From Dermatemys mawii (lineage: Eukaryota; Chordata; Testudines; Dermatemydidae): 64,000 bases of DNA. Shown one piece after another: positions 24,000 through 35,519 of the stretch (position 1 is the first letter of the stretch; each line of letters starts with the position of its first letter). The stretch spans positions 412,656-476,655 of the forward strand of contig ML677463.1 in NCBI GenBank assembly GCA_007922305.1. The letters run 5' to 3'. Below the pieces are notes generated by a model. That model did no database searches. It was not told where the DNA came from and was given only the letters and a program-made list of their open reading frames with translations. Position numbers and translations under genes: made by a program.

Positions 24000-24366
24000 C
24001 CTTAGTAGCATCTTTAGTTGACTTCCAGCCCTACCGTCTCAGCAGAGAGGCAAAGAAACACTTTACATAAAAGGTGCAAGACAGAGAAAACTTAATTGTT
24101 CTTAGGGTTCAACTCACATATACCCTACTTCACTGCTGTCCCCACTGCATGACATGTCCTCCCAACCGATGTCTGGCAGGCCTCCATCTTCTCATTTAAA
24201 AACCACTAAAGACCCACTTCTCCAGTGGTGGCCACAATAATAAGACCAACAAATCATAAATATATAATATTAAATTTGAAAGAATAGAATGATCGTACTG
24301 GACTTCCACATCTCAGTTCCTGTGGCTTCTCTTTTCTGTCTGTCTTTGGTAGCTGTGCTAGGCAAG

Positions 24367-24368
<2 letters not shown>

Positions 24369-24415
<47 letters not shown>
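24369..24415 (+). repeat. (CT)n microsatellite
   Basis: About 23 uninterrupted CT dinucleotides, ending at CATATA. It is the longest perfect dinucleotide run in the window. Confidence 0.95.
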
Positions 24416-24420
<5 letters not shown>

Positions 24421-24806
24421 GTCAAGCACTTCATAAATAATAAATAAATATAACAATTTACCAGTGCTAATAGCTCTGATCTCATAGTTTAAGCAAAATC
24501 AGGTCTGTACCACACTTAGATGGAAGATCTCCACGTTGAACTCAGGATGCTACAAGAAGTGATGATGGTGTTATAAGAGAACAACCCGGTGATACTAGGA
24601 GATACTGTCATGCAGGAATTGGTGTGGCAAACTAAGTGGCAGGCATTTTTCCTTGAGTCTGTACTGACCCCAATACCCCAGCCTGGAGCCAGTGGGCTCT
24701 GTGTCTCAGAAGAGACTTAAAATTGGTTTTCTGACTTCATTATACTTCAGTATACCATTCCATTTATATTTTCCACAAGCCTAAAGATGTCTATGATAGT
24801 GTCAAG

Positions 24807-24925
24807 TTTAAGATTAGCAGCCATGTTAGTCTGTATCCATAAATAAGACGAGGAAGACTTTGTAGCAATGCTGAAATAAACTGGTTAGTCTCTAAGGTGC
24901 TATAATGTCTTCCTCATCTTATTTA
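24807..24925 (+). repeat. Decayed reptile repeat (same family as 331-455)
   Basis: It contains 'cagccatgttagtctgtatcc' (partly shared with 37120-37140) and 'ggttagtctctaaggtgcta', a diverged form of the 'cttaaagactaac' block. Confidence 0.5.
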
Positions 24926-25167
24926 TGATAGTGTCCTGGTTGAAGTTTAGTGGAGATAATTGTTTTAACCTCACTTCAGAGAACTAAGGAAGTTACTTTT
25001 GAGGTCCCATCCTGGGTCTGTTCTGTAGTGAGGCTAGTTCTGAATGTTTTCTGCAATCCGCCCCACAAGACAGTTGCATTTCAGAGTGTGGCAGAGTGAT
25101 TCTATTTCCATTGTGTGTAAATTCCTTTGGCTTGAAAGACCTGTATATGCTGTCATTGACATTTTCT

Positions 25168-25187
25168 CTTTCCTTTCCTGGTTAAGA
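25168..25187 (+). promoter_or_regulatory. Candidate 3' splice site before the NHLH-like ATG
   Basis: The stretch 'ctctttcctttcctggttaag' directly precedes AACATGATG. NHLH1 and NHLH2 keep their whole coding region in the last exon after non-coding 5' exons. The same layout is therefore expected here, with the donor exon upstream and unidentified. Confidence 0.5.
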
Positions 25188-25189
25188 AC

Positions 25190-25582
25190 ATGATGCTGGA
25201 CCAGATGGATTTCTCGGACCCTCTCTGGAGTGCAGACTCTGACCAAGAATCCCTTACTGGGAGTGACCTTAGGGGAGACTGCTGTTTCCTGGACAACCCA
25301 GCCCTGACAGCAGAAAATGGAGAAAATGACAGGCCTGGGGGAACAGCCAAACTACAGCACCTGAGCCGGGAAGAGAAACGACGGAGCCGGCGGGCTACAG
25401 CGAACTATCGCTCGGCTCACGCCACCCGGGAGAGGAGCCGGGTGGAGGCATTCAACATGGCCTATGGGGAGCTCCGACAGCTGCTGCCCACTCTGCCCCC
25501 CGACAAGAAACTCTCAAAGATTGAAGTCCTCCGGCTGGCCATCTGCTATATCTCCTATCTCAGTCATGTTCTGGATATTTAG
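25190..25582 (+). CDS. NHLH-family bHLH transcription factor, possible third paralogue
   Basis: A complete 130-codon frame, ATG to TAG, encoding a small bHLH protein. The N-terminus starts MMLDQMDF and has an acidic [12 protein letters not shown] stretch that recalls NHLH2. [15 protein letters not shown] leads into the basic region, followed by helix 1, a [10 protein letters not shown] loop and helix 2, which ends SYLSHVLDI at the C-terminus. Length (NHLH1 133 aa and NHLH2 135 aa in mammals), the C-terminal bHLH and the LDI/LDV ending are family hallmarks. The E-box-contacting Glu in ATRER is kept. Basic-region changes against NHLH1/2 are [10 protein letters not shown] and RERSR, where the family has R, K and I. 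A pyrimidine-rich acceptor ends AAG three bases before the ATG, so an upstream non-coding exon is likely. By family knowledge it should dimerise with E-proteins and act in neuronal precursors. I infer a paralogue rather than NHLH1 or NHLH2 because of the divergence and the NK-complex neighbours. Confidence 0.9.
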   Translation: MMLDQMDFSDPLWSADSDQESLTGSDLRGDCCFLDNPALTAENGENDRPGGTAKLQHLSREEKRRSRRATANYRSAHATRERSRVEAFNMAYGELRQLLPTLPPDKKLSKIEVLRLAICYISYLSHVLDI

Positions 25583-26261
25583 GGGGGTGAGGGAGAAGGA
25601 AGAGGGGAGAGAGAGGATGAAAGAGGAAGAAAGAGTGAGTGTGATTATTTATTTATTTATTCATGTATTTAATTATTAAGATCAGTGCTTAGTGCTGTGC
25701 AAAACATAAAAAAACATGGTCCAGGTCACCTGGAGCTTCCGATTAAATTTTGGCATCAGTTGCTCATGCTTAGCTCCCAGTGAATTCAGATGGAGTTTTC
25801 TGTGTATTAGTGAAGGCAGAGTGTGGCTCTTCCAGTCTAAGCAAGACAGTAGAGCTCAAAACCAGCAGAAGATGGGAATCTGAAGAGCCCTCACTCCTCA
25901 CCAGGAGACTCAGATGATGGTCTGCTGAGGGAGAGGGAGAAGATTACAAAGACTGTCAGAGAGAATCTGAAAATTGAAGGATAAAGGATAAATTCTACCT
26001 CCTTGAAAGCCCATCTTTTCCTTTTGAAGTCAGAGAGATGATGCTCTCAGTGATGTGTTATGAGTCATTAATTATGAAACAAAAGCACACATCAGAGAGG
26101 ACTGTTGGGGGACAAAGAGGCAAGGAAAAAGACTCAAGAGACACACATGCACACAGGAGTCAGAAGAGACAGGAGCTCTGTAATATCTTTTAGACCCTGT
26201 TTTTTTTTTCCTCTCGGCTCTGTCTATACTTGTCAACAAGGCCAAGGATATGATAACAAAT
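25583..26261. other. Putative 3' UTR and downstream of the NHLH-like gene
   Basis: Purine-rich GAGAGGATGAAAGAGG sequence then a TTTATTTATTTATT run at 25649-25663. No plus-strand AATAAA is evident before the CR1 at 26262, so the transcript end is undefined. Confidence 0.3.
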
Positions 26262-27020
26262 AAGAACGTAAGAACATAAGAAAGGCCGTACTGGGTCAGA
26301 CCAAAGGTCCATCTAGCCCAGTATCCTGTCTACCGACAGTGGCCAATGCCAGGTGCTCCAGAGTGAGTGAATCTAGCAGGTAAAGATTAAGTGATCTCTC
26401 TCCTGCCGTTCATCACCCCCCTCTGACAAACAGAGGCTAGGGACACCATTCCACACCCAGCCTGGCTAATAGCCATTAATGGACTTAACCTCCATGAATT
26501 TATCCAGTTCTCTTTTAAACCCTGTTATAGTCCTAGCCTTCACAGCCTCCTCAGGCAAGGAGTTCCACAGGTTGACTGTGCGTTGTGTGAAGAACTTCCT
26601 TTTATTTGTTTTAAATCTGCTGCCCACTAATTTCAATGGGTGGCCCCTAGTTCTTCTATTATGGGAACAAGTAAATAACTTTTCCTTATCCACTTTCTCC
26701 ATGCCACTCATAATTTTGTATACCTCTATCATATCCCCCCTTAGTCTCCTCTTTTCCAAGCTAAAAAGTCCTAGTCTCTTTAATCTCTCCTCATATGGGA
26801 CCCGTTCCAATCCCCTAATCATTTTAGTTGCCCTTCTCTGAACCTTTTCTAATGCCAGTATATCCTTTTTGAGATGAGGAGACCACATTTGTACACAGTA
26901 TTCAAGATGTGGGCACACCATGGATTTGTATAAGGGCAATAAGATACTCTACGTCTTATTCTCTATCCCTTTATTAATGATTCCTAACATCCTGTTTGCT
27001 TTTTTGACTGCATTAAATCA
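26262..27020 (-). mobile_element. CR1 LINE, 3' end with intact ORF2 C-terminus
   Basis: The left end carries the CR1 tail (reverse complement of 'gacctttggtctgacccagt'). The minus-strand frame at 26466-26939 is 157 codons long and reads as the CR1 ORF2 C-terminus: [49 protein letters not shown], then WNSLPEEAV and an F..ELDKFM ending. The frame has no internal stop, so this copy is younger than the one at 2207-3870. It is 5'-truncated and cannot move by itself. Confidence 0.9.
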
Positions 27021-27439
27021 CGGTCAAGATCAGAGACAAAAGGAAGAAGGAAATGTTTTGCTTCGTAAAACTACCTCGAGGCTGCATTCAAATGGTTCTA
27101 ATTTAGAATTGACATTATTTATCCTTAGCTTCTGTTCAAGCAGAAAAGTGACTCTGTAAAATGACATTGTAAAGATTGCAGAGTCATTCTCTCTGTTGCC
27201 ACTTAGAACATTTCCACTGAAACAAAATGTAGATAAATAATGGAAAAGATTTATGTGACTTTTTTTCCTGTTTTCTGACCATCTCAAATGTTCTCTCTGT
27301 GGGTCTTTTTGTGCTCTCAGTTACACCAGTTTTATACCATTGAAACTCCATTTACTTCAGCTGGGTTACTCCGGATATACACCTGTACTAGAGCAGAATC
27401 ACACCCTATCAAACCTGTTTTCGTTTATCTGCTTCAAAA

Positions 27440-27935
27440 TCCAACTAGCCAATCATTGCACCCTCAGCAAATTCACAGATGACACTAAGCTGGGGGGAGG
27501 TAGATATGCTGGAGGATAGGGACAGGGTTCGTAGTGTCCTATACAAATTGGAGGACTGTGCTAAAAGAAATCTGATGAGATTCAGCAAGGACAAGTGCAG
27601 AGTCCTGCACTTAGGAAGGAGGAATCCCATGCACCACTACAGGCTGGGCACTGACTGTCTAAGCGGCAGTTCTGTAGAAAAGGACCTGGGGATTACAATG
27701 GATAAGAAGCTGGGTATGAGTCAACAGTGTGCCCTTGTTGCCAAGACGTCTAATAGCATATTCAGCTGCATCAGTAGGAGCATTGCCAGCAGATGGAGGG
27801 AAGTGATTATTCCCCTCTATTCGGCATTGGTGAGGCCACATCCACTTTTAGGCTCCCTACTACAGAAATGATGAGGACAAGTTGGAGAGACTCCAGCAGA
27901 GGTCAACGAAAATCATTAGGGGGCTGGGGCACATA
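27440..27935 (+). mobile_element. CR1 LINE internal fragment
   Basis: The plus-strand frame at 27479-27871 encodes the segment after the catalytic domain: KRNLMRFSKDKCRVLHLGRR, LGTDCLSGSSVEKDLGITMDKKLGMSQQCALVAK, CISRSIASRWREVI.PLYSALVRPH. It is the opposite orientation to the copy 400 bases to the left. It breaks off after a frameshift near 27860. Confidence 0.85.
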
Positions 27936-29160
27936 ACTTATCCACACACAGTCAGTTACTATACCTCCTAAAGTACCTTAGTACCTCAGTTACTATACCT
28001 CTCAAAGCTCTGTATGCCATGGTTTACAAATCAAAAGATGGTGTTTTTCATTGCCCAGTGTTGCAAGCTTAAACCTCAAACCTGTGAGCTGAAAATCCAT
28101 GTATGTACTTTCTGCTTCTTTCATTATCAGCAGTTGCTATGGCAATTTAGAAACTCTTTCAATTAATGAATACCAAAAAAAACACAATCAGAAAGTAATT
28201 AATTTTATTAGAGGAGACATGTTTACTCTCATAGATGTTTTAACTCTGCACCATTCATGTTTAAGGAACATGCAAGTGTCAACAGAAAGTGTCCAAGATG
28301 CATCAGGCATGGATTTGTTGAGTTAGAAGGTGCCATTCTGTTTATTTTCTGAAATTAACATTAATGACAAGACTGGGAAGGGGCATATGTAAAACTAAAC
28401 ATATTCTTTAACTTATTTAAATAGAAAAATTGTTGGTAAAAATTGTCAGATTGTTGCAGATGTAAAATTACAATTGGCATTTTTACTATGGCTACATTTA
28501 ATTTATTTGTCAAGGAGCAGAAGCAACAGCGCAGTCTTTGCACAAAATAAAGAATCAAAGGATCGAAGTATCAGGCTGGCCGCTTGGGCGGGCAATCAGG
28601 GAAGTTGCCATGGCTGATTTACAGGGCCATTTTTTTATTTTTTACTTTTTGCTTGGCTGCTTAGGAACCACTGAAATTGTTTTCCATCCTGGCACTCCCC
28701 AACCCTCCTGAGCATCTTCCTATGAGGAGAATTTCTGATAAGATCAAAGGGGTGGCAAAATCAGGCCCAAACTGTGAACTCTTAAAGACATCAGAAATAA
28801 CAAAGTAAATGGAATTAAAAAATCTTTTTTTAAAAAAAGTACCATCACAGTGAACATTAATTAGCCACCTAACTGGTAACCTCAATATTGAGGACAGGAC
28901 TGAACTGGCCTTGAACACTGACCTCCCTTCACATTTCTACAAGTGATTTTTCCATCTCAGATTCACGGTACATTGGTGGAACAATGTGAGAGCATCTTAC
29001 ATTGCTTCTGCCCATGTTATAGCTGTCCTGAGACCTAACCAGAAAACTTCACTGTGCAAGGGCTGCCGACTCTATATACATATATATTAAAAAGAGAGAC
29101 AAAAATCTAAAGTAGCAATAAAAAGATGACAGTTACTGATTTCTCTCTTGCCACTTCCTT
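27936..29160. other. Intergenic, nothing recognised
   Basis: AT-rich DNA. A short direct duplication 'cagttactatacctcctaaag' / 'cagttactatacctctcaaag' is at 27953-28007. The frame at 28099-28326 has no known domain. Confidence 0.35.
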
Positions 29161-29164
29161 ATAC

Positions 29165-29560
29165 AGGGTTGGCAACTTTTATAGCCTTCTTCTAAAACTC
29201 ATGACTGTACTCCAGGCTGTCATGCAGATTGGTCTCTCAGAGGCCCACTGGTATCTGGACCATGTACCAAGTTTTTTATCACCCCATTGGTCGTCTTCCA
29301 TTGCAAAATCCAGCATACCGATATCATTCTCCTTTCTCCACTGAATATGCCCATGGCAGCAGAGCCTAGCCTCCTTCAACTTCTCTTCAGGTTCCCTCAC
29401 AATCTCGTTTTGTTTCCTGTCACGGAGCATCCAACCATTTGACTATCTCAACATCTTCATTTCCATGGTGGACATTTTCTTTCTTGTGGCTGGCCAACTC
29501 TCTGTTCTGGACATTAGGATGGGTCAAATTGCAGTTTTATATTCTCCATCTTTTAACTTC
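29165..29560 (-). mobile_element. RTE-type non-LTR retrotransposon remnant (C-terminal end)
   Basis: The minus-strand frame 29179-29430 reads MLRDRKQNEIVREPEEKLKE, ARLCCHGHIQWR. This fits the pattern MLRW...R.D.IRNE.IR.....I.EKMRE.RLRWYGHV.RR found just before the C-terminus of RTE-like elements. The expected MLRWMCG lead is present in decayed form up to about 29470. Old and broken by stops. Confidence 0.55.
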
Positions 29561-31260
29561 TTGGCACCTTTTTGTCACAGGGAACTGGGATCATCTCCTG
29601 CCATTTGCACCATACTGCCTTAATATGATGCCAGATACTTCTGAAGAGAGCAGCAGCAGCCATTAATGCTAGGTATTTAAATTATTTCACTCATCTAAGC
29701 TCTCTGCAGTGATATCCTTTACGGTGAGTCCTCTTGTCGTAGCCTCGGGATTACCAATATCCACACCTAGCCCAGCCCACTCAAAGCTATCTTGCCATTC
29801 TTCAAAGAGTCTTGCAATCTTCTGCACCAATTACAATACTGAACTTTTTTTTCAAGTTGAAGCATTTCTTGAACTCAATAGTGTGTGAAGGGAAAGTCAG
29901 AGAAATATAGTAAGTAAGGGATGGAAATTACCTATTGTAGCCATTCCCATTTTGTCCATAGCTGCTCTCATGGCCAAAGAGGGATTGTTCTCATTCTCCA
30001 TGGCCTAGTTTTAAAGGACTCCAGAAATGATTCGCATCAGCAGAGCAGTGGATAAAAAAGAGGGATTTAGGTGGGCACAAAAATTTAAAAAGGGAAGAAA
30101 TAAATAGAAAGAGGAATTCCATTGCTTATACAGAACGAGGAACCTTATCACCATGTTACAACTATTTCTGCTTTCTTTACCTCCCCAGAACAGTTATTTG
30201 TGATTTGGTGACTGACAGTGGAAGAAAAAAATATTTAATTCAACACATATTTTAACTAATCAACCATTAATATGATGTTAATTTGTCTCCTGATATTCTA
30301 ATTCATCTACTTTCTCCCCCTGCTTTTTTTTTTCTGAGGCAAGGGTCAACGTTCTGATTTAGAGACACTGTTGTCAAACCAGAGTAACTCTATTGAAATC
30401 AGTGCACTTCTTCCAGATTCTGAGCCAAAGTTTGGCCCCACTGAGTATTAATGAGAATTCTGACACTAATGTCAGTGGGATTATGATTTGAACACCTTGA
30501 TATCTATTTAACTGAGAGCAGAATCTGGCCCACATTGTTTAAGCAGCTTTTCTATTTTCTTTTGAATGCATGTATCCTGTAAAATGTAATATTCATGTTC
30601 ATGGGTGGAAATTTAAGAATAGCGAAAGGGTAAAACATTGTAATTGGAAGATTTTTCCAGCCATGAAGTGTGTGCATTTGTGATTGCTTTGTTTTGTCCT
30701 TCGATGTTTTGTGAGTGACATATGCTGGTGGTTCCTTTCCAGGGTAGACTGTGTGTTTGTTTTACTACCCGATTGTTCTGTTTCACTACAGAGGGGGAAG
30801 GGAGGAGTAAAAGAACTTGCTAAATGATCAAAGGGGAGCGCTGATGGTTTGGTCTCTGGGGAAATGTATTATTTTCCTTAAGGTCTGATTCTTCTATCAC
30901 ACCGCTGTAAATCAGCAGTGACTCCTGCTGTGAGTGAATTAAGTCCAGGCCAGATCCATCCCAAAGGACTTTAGCTTATTAAATCTCAACCAACTCCTCC
31001 CTTGGTAGCTCTGCGGTCTCTCACAAGTTAAGAGAACCCACTCAGTGCTCGAATATTTGAGTAGGTGGTTGCAAGAATACAGTCTGTCGGTAAAGCGCTT
31101 TTGGATCCTTTGGGTTGAAATGGACTAGAGTAATGCATTGAATTATTAATGATCATTGCCTCAAATTCACATTGCAAGTTCCTCAGCAAAACCATACATT
31201 CCCAGGAGCTTGCTCCTTTCTTCCTGACAACCCAAACAAAGCTGTCCCAAAAGGCCATGG
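29561..31260. other. Intergenic, nothing recognised
   Basis: AT-rich single-copy-looking DNA with an MIR-like core near 30370-30530 ('gagtaactctattgaaatca', 'tctggccc'). No exon-like features. Confidence 0.3.
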
Positions 31261-31261
31261 G

Positions 31262-32010
31262 TCATATTTTCAAAAGCACCTACGAAACTTAGGAGCCTAT
31301 GACCCATTTTCAGAAGTGATTTAGGCATTTAGAGGCAGATCTTTAAAGGCATTTAGGTGGTTAAACTTGCTGATTGGGGCCTCTTGGGATTTTCAAAAGT
31401 ACCTCGATGCTTAACTACCATTAGGTTGCTATGATGCAGATTTTCAAAGGTGTTTAGGAATTGCTCTGCTTACTGATGCCTAAGTGATTTACACGGCCAA
31501 ATCCCATTTTCAAAAGTGACTCAAGAATCTAAGGCCTGGTCTATACTTAAAATTGAGATCAACCAACATGCATTGCTCAGCACATCCCTTAGCACCGTAG
31601 TTAAACTGATCTAAGCCCCAGTGTAGTTGTGCCTAGGTTGATGGAAGCAAGATCAACCTAGCTTCTGCCCCTCAGGGAGGTGGAATACCTGTATCAATGG
31701 AAAAACCATTTCTGTCACTGAAGAAAATGTCTATACTAGTGGTATAGCATATCTGTAGACTAGATATGACCCAAATCTCATTGAATGTACACAGCTGAAA
31801 ATGGGATTTAGCCGTCTTAGTCACTGAAGTCCAGCATCTCAAAGATAATTAGGCTCCTAACTTGCACTGAAATCAATACAAATTAGGAGCCTGTATACCT
31901 TTGAGGATTTGGGCCTTAGGTCTTGCAACAGTGAACAAAGTAAAGTCTATGGCCTACATACCCAAATCCCTTTTGAAAATGGGATTTAGGCTCCTAAATC
32001 ACTGATACAC
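31262..32010. repeat. Clustered palindromic 'TTTTCAAAAG ... TTAGGAGCCTAA' units
   Basis: The units 'attttcaaaag', 'cttaggagccta', 'gatttaggc' and 'tttttgaaaatgggatttagg' recur about every 50-70 bases in both orientations (31266, 31304, 31390, 31438, 31506, 31795-31920, 31970-32000). They are interrupted by an inserted MITE at 31532-31745. The pattern is one of diverged tandem or inverted subunits of an interspersed repeat. Confidence 0.55.
31532..31745 (+). mobile_element. Harbinger-like MITE fragment
   Basis: It begins AAGGCCTGGTCTATACTTAAA and ends AATGTCTATACTAGTGG, similar termini to the 14.0-14.8 kb pair. It lies inside the palindromic repeat cluster. Confidence 0.45.
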
Positions 32011-32489
32011 ATTTGAACATTTTACTCAGACTTTTTCTGTCCTTGGAACCTTGTCAAATAAATCAGCTAATCAAAATATATAGGCCGCCAAAAAAAACAA
32101 AAAAAAACAAGAGAAAATGGCCCCTCTCCCTCGTATATAGGAGGGGAGGAAAATTCAAAACATACTTTCACACTCCTGCCTTGAGATTTTAATATATAAT
32201 ACTGAAAAAAGGCAAGTTAAATGCATCAATGAACCATGAAAGAAGCTGTGCTCAAAGTAAGTTAATTAACATTCTACTGATATGCTACCAGAGAAGAAGG
32301 CACATTAATCTTGTGGATTCACAGAATGTCAAAACTGGGAAAGCTCGTAGTCACAAACAAGGCTGGGTGTTTGGTTAAATAATGGAAGGGACGATATATA
32401 CATAGAGGCCAATTTTTAGAACCAAGCACCCAAGAGTATGACAACACAGCATGTTAGCGCGAGTAGGAGCAAGACTTCCAACCTGGGCT

Positions 32490-32690
32490 GACAGCCTCAG
32501 GCCAGCGGGGCTTGCACTTGAACACTAAAGATAGCTGTATAGACAGTGCTTTGACGCTGTGGCTCAGCAGGCACTTGAGTTCTGAAGTCTAGGGAATACA
32601 GTGGGCTTCAGAGCCTTGATCCAAACCTAGACACAATGCCAAAGCACTGTCTATACAACTATTTTTAAAGCACTAGCATGATTCTGGGTC
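32490..32690. repeat. MITE-like inverted repeat
   Basis: The arms 'agctgtatagacagtgctttg' (32530) and 'caaagcactgtctatacaac' (32640) are inverted copies around about 70 bases. The typical turtle MITE 'tctatac' end is present in both. Confidence 0.5.
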
Positions 32691-32769
32691 TGTCAAGCTG
32701 GTACAAGAGACTTGCTTCTGCTATCTTCAGAATGCTCTATAGATGTACCCAACAAGGGAGTGTAGTCTT

Positions 32770-32998
32770 GTAATTAGAATGGGATTCTAGGCATCAGAAT
32801 ATTCTGGGTTCTATTTCTGGCTCTGCCGCTGTTTCACTGTGTGGCCTTGGGCAAGTCACAGCACCTTTTTGTGCCTCAGTTGCCTCATCAATAAAATGGG
32901 GCTAATAATATTCACCTACCTCACAGGAGTGTTGTGAGGCTAATTCATCAATATTAGCAAAGTGCTTTTCACCTAAACGGTGCCATAGAAGTGTAAAG
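32770..32998 (+). repeat. MIR SINE
   Basis: It carries 'ggttctatttctggctctgc', then 'tgtggccttgggcaagtca' and 'tgcctcagttgcctcat.aataaaatggg', the core and tail of MIR in order. It is one of the best-preserved MIR copies in the window. Confidence 0.85.
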
Positions 32999-32999
32999 T

Positions 33000-34630
33000 A
33001 GAAAAACATAAATATGAAAGGCAGGATTCATCATCACATCAGTTTTGTGCCTCTGTAAACGCATTGATTCCAATGAATATACTCTGATGCAAAACTAGAA
33101 TAGTACAGGGGCAACTCAGGCCTGAAATGTCCAGACCTTGCATCTTGAATGCATCACTAAAACTGAAATTGTAAATGTCTTAAAATTGGGCTCACACTCC
33201 GTTATCCAAAGATTTTTTTTTTAGAAAAATCTTTTACAAGGATTTTTCCTGATGTATCTCAGTTGGTTTTATTTACTGGATTTATATAAAAATGCAAGAT
33301 TTTTGTAGTGAAAAAATACAGCCTGGTTTGTAATGTTGTTTTATCCATCATTTATAAAATACATTTTGAAAATGACAGGGAGACTTAGCTTTTGTTTTTC
33401 TGGGTTGGGTTAATTCTCCAGTGCTCATTGCATGGACCTCAACTTGGTACGTTTAATTAATTGCCCGATCTAATTGTATCAATATGTTTATTTAGGTATT
33501 TACACCCAGTTCATTACTGCAATATCTGACTGTGACAGTTCTTGGGGTCTGTGAGTCACTTTCTATCCACTGCCTCTGGTGTGCGGGAGATTTGCTTGTG
33601 CTTAACTGGATGCCAGGTCCTTGATACCCTAGTCTGTGTACCACACAATCACTCTCTTCTAGGCTATGCCAGCCCTTTCTTGTTAACCCTTGTTAGCACA
33701 TGCAGGTTAACAATAAATTTATCCCTGTCCTCAAGCTCCTTCGAAGCATTCCCCTATAGTGTCCAGTCCTTTATCCATTGAACTCTCACAGAAATACCAG
33801 ATCTGCTGTCCCCAAGGGAAATATATACATATCAGCTTGAATGATTCGCCTCAGGGTCAGCACCTGGCTTAATATCACAGCACTGAGATATACTTAGAGT
33901 GAAGAAAATAATAAGTTTCCTACCAAAGATTCAAGATCCAAGACATAGTGAGTAAAGATAATGGAAACAAAACGGTACCATAAAACAAACCACAACATGA
34001 CTTCTAGAGACTCAATTTAATCTAACAGGCTAATCACCTATCTAAAGAAGTCTTATCTCATCCATAGTCTTCTGCAGCATTTCTAGCTTATACTGGTTGG
34101 GATCTTGTTTTCATGAATGTAAACACGCTGCCTACTTCCTTCCTTCGTGCAGGATGACAGAGTGTCTTCTTTGTTTCCCAAATATAGTCCAGAAAACCTT
34201 TTAAGTGTATCTCAAGATAAGGTTCTCTTCCTCCATTGTGTTTCTGTACTTAGTTCCTTTCTGAAATTCTTAAAATCCTTTATCTGCATTCCTCTTAAAC
34301 AGTGTTGGGGACCCATTGTGAATTAGACAATGCTTAATTTATATTTCAACAGAGAGACATGTGAATAAATATTCCTAGCCTGACAGAAAACCCATTTGTC
34401 AACTCTGCTTTGATATAGTCTTTGAAACAGTCTTTCAGTATATATAGATAGCTCCTTACATAGAAACTGTACATACATCTTACAGTGCTATCAATGACGA
34501 GTGTGACCCTAGATTTAATTTGAAACCTTCCATGGCATTCTTTTGGTGAACCAGAATGCACATACAAAAATCCGGACATTTCTTTAACCCCATTCTTGGG
34601 TCACAATGAGCACCTGGCCCGAGAACACAC
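33000..34630. other. Intergenic, nothing recognised
   Basis: AT-rich DNA. The segment around 33530-33800 has C/T-rich blocks and an open frame at 33542-33781 without known domain. No gene supported. Confidence 0.35.
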
Positions 34631-34639
34631 TGTGGGGAG

Positions 34640-35026
34640 AGCAAGGACGGTGCAGTGGTTAGGATGTTAGCCTGTGACTTAGGAGATCTCCTTAAAGTCC
34701 CTGCTCTGCCATAGACCTTGGGCAAATCACTTAGGGCTAGATTCACAAAAGGACTTAGGTGCCTAAGTCCCTGCTCAGATGTCTCTCAGCACTTAAATTT
34801 TTGTAGTAAAAGTTCCCTAGGTGCCTATGTTTCTGCTTCTCAGCATGTGCACTGCCACCTCATACCATGCCTGTGGGTGCCTAAGCCTCAGAACAATGCT
34901 GAACCTGGGGGTAAAAAGGTGTTGTTCTGCCTAGATCACCTGCAATGCCTGGTAGGCAAGGTCTGAACATGCTTAACGGATCAGGTGCTGCAGGTGAGTT
35001 AGGCAAACTTCCCTCATAATCTTTAG
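34640..35026 (+). repeat. MIR-like head and reptile 'GGCTAGATTCACAAA' repeat, left part
   Basis: The start 'tgcagtggttaggatgttag' and 'cttgggcaaatcacttag' look SINE-like. From 34734 the repeat 'gggctagattcacaaaagga' with 'ttaggtgcctaag' begins. It breaks at 35026 and resumes at 35520 ('ttagggcactcacatgggat'), so the 35027-35519 element is inserted into it. Confidence 0.5.
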
Positions 35027-35519
35027 CTGGGGTGAAAGTAAGGTGGGACGGGATGGCGTACTGGTAAAAAGTGCTGCTGGTACTGCCTGTAAAGCTAACG
35101 TTGCTGCCCCTTTTGCACTTCCTGTTGGTGGCGCTGCCTGGTCTCTAGCAGCAGGGCCGCCGACAGGGGGTGCAAAAGGGGCAGTAACGTTAAAGTGCTG
35201 CCTCGACAAAGGACCCTGCTTAAAATTTGCTCCCCACAACCTCCGGACCACTGACGGAGGCTGGGGAGAGAAGGAACAGCTACCCCTGGGCTGGCAATTA
35301 AAAAGGGCCCGGGACTCCGGCCGTCGCCACCACTATTACAGCAGTGGCCAGAGCCCTGGGCCCTTTAAATCTCTGCTGGAGCCCCGGATGGTGCGGGCCA
35401 GGCACCGCAGATAGGCTGGCTAGGGGATGCTGACCCCTCTGCCCCGCCCCTTCCATACAAGGCCCCGCCCCTTCCAGTTGGCCCCTGTACCAATGAGTTC
35501 AAGGTTACTTTCACCCCTG
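35027..35519 (+). mobile_element. Non-autonomous DNA element nested in an older repeat
   Basis: The ends CTGGGGTGAAAGTAA and, inverted, CAGGGGTGAAAGTAA bound 493 bp. A hairpin lies near the left end: 'ttgctgccccttttgcactt' pairs with 'gtgcaaaaggggcagtaac'. The target duplication is not clear (CTGG at both edges at best). The right half shares the 'gccctgggccctttaaat' module with 38510-38670. Confidence 0.65.

Noticed and set aside
31262..32010. Possible CRISPR-like array
   Set aside because: Units are palindromic, diverged and unevenly spaced in a vertebrate genome; no CRISPR context.
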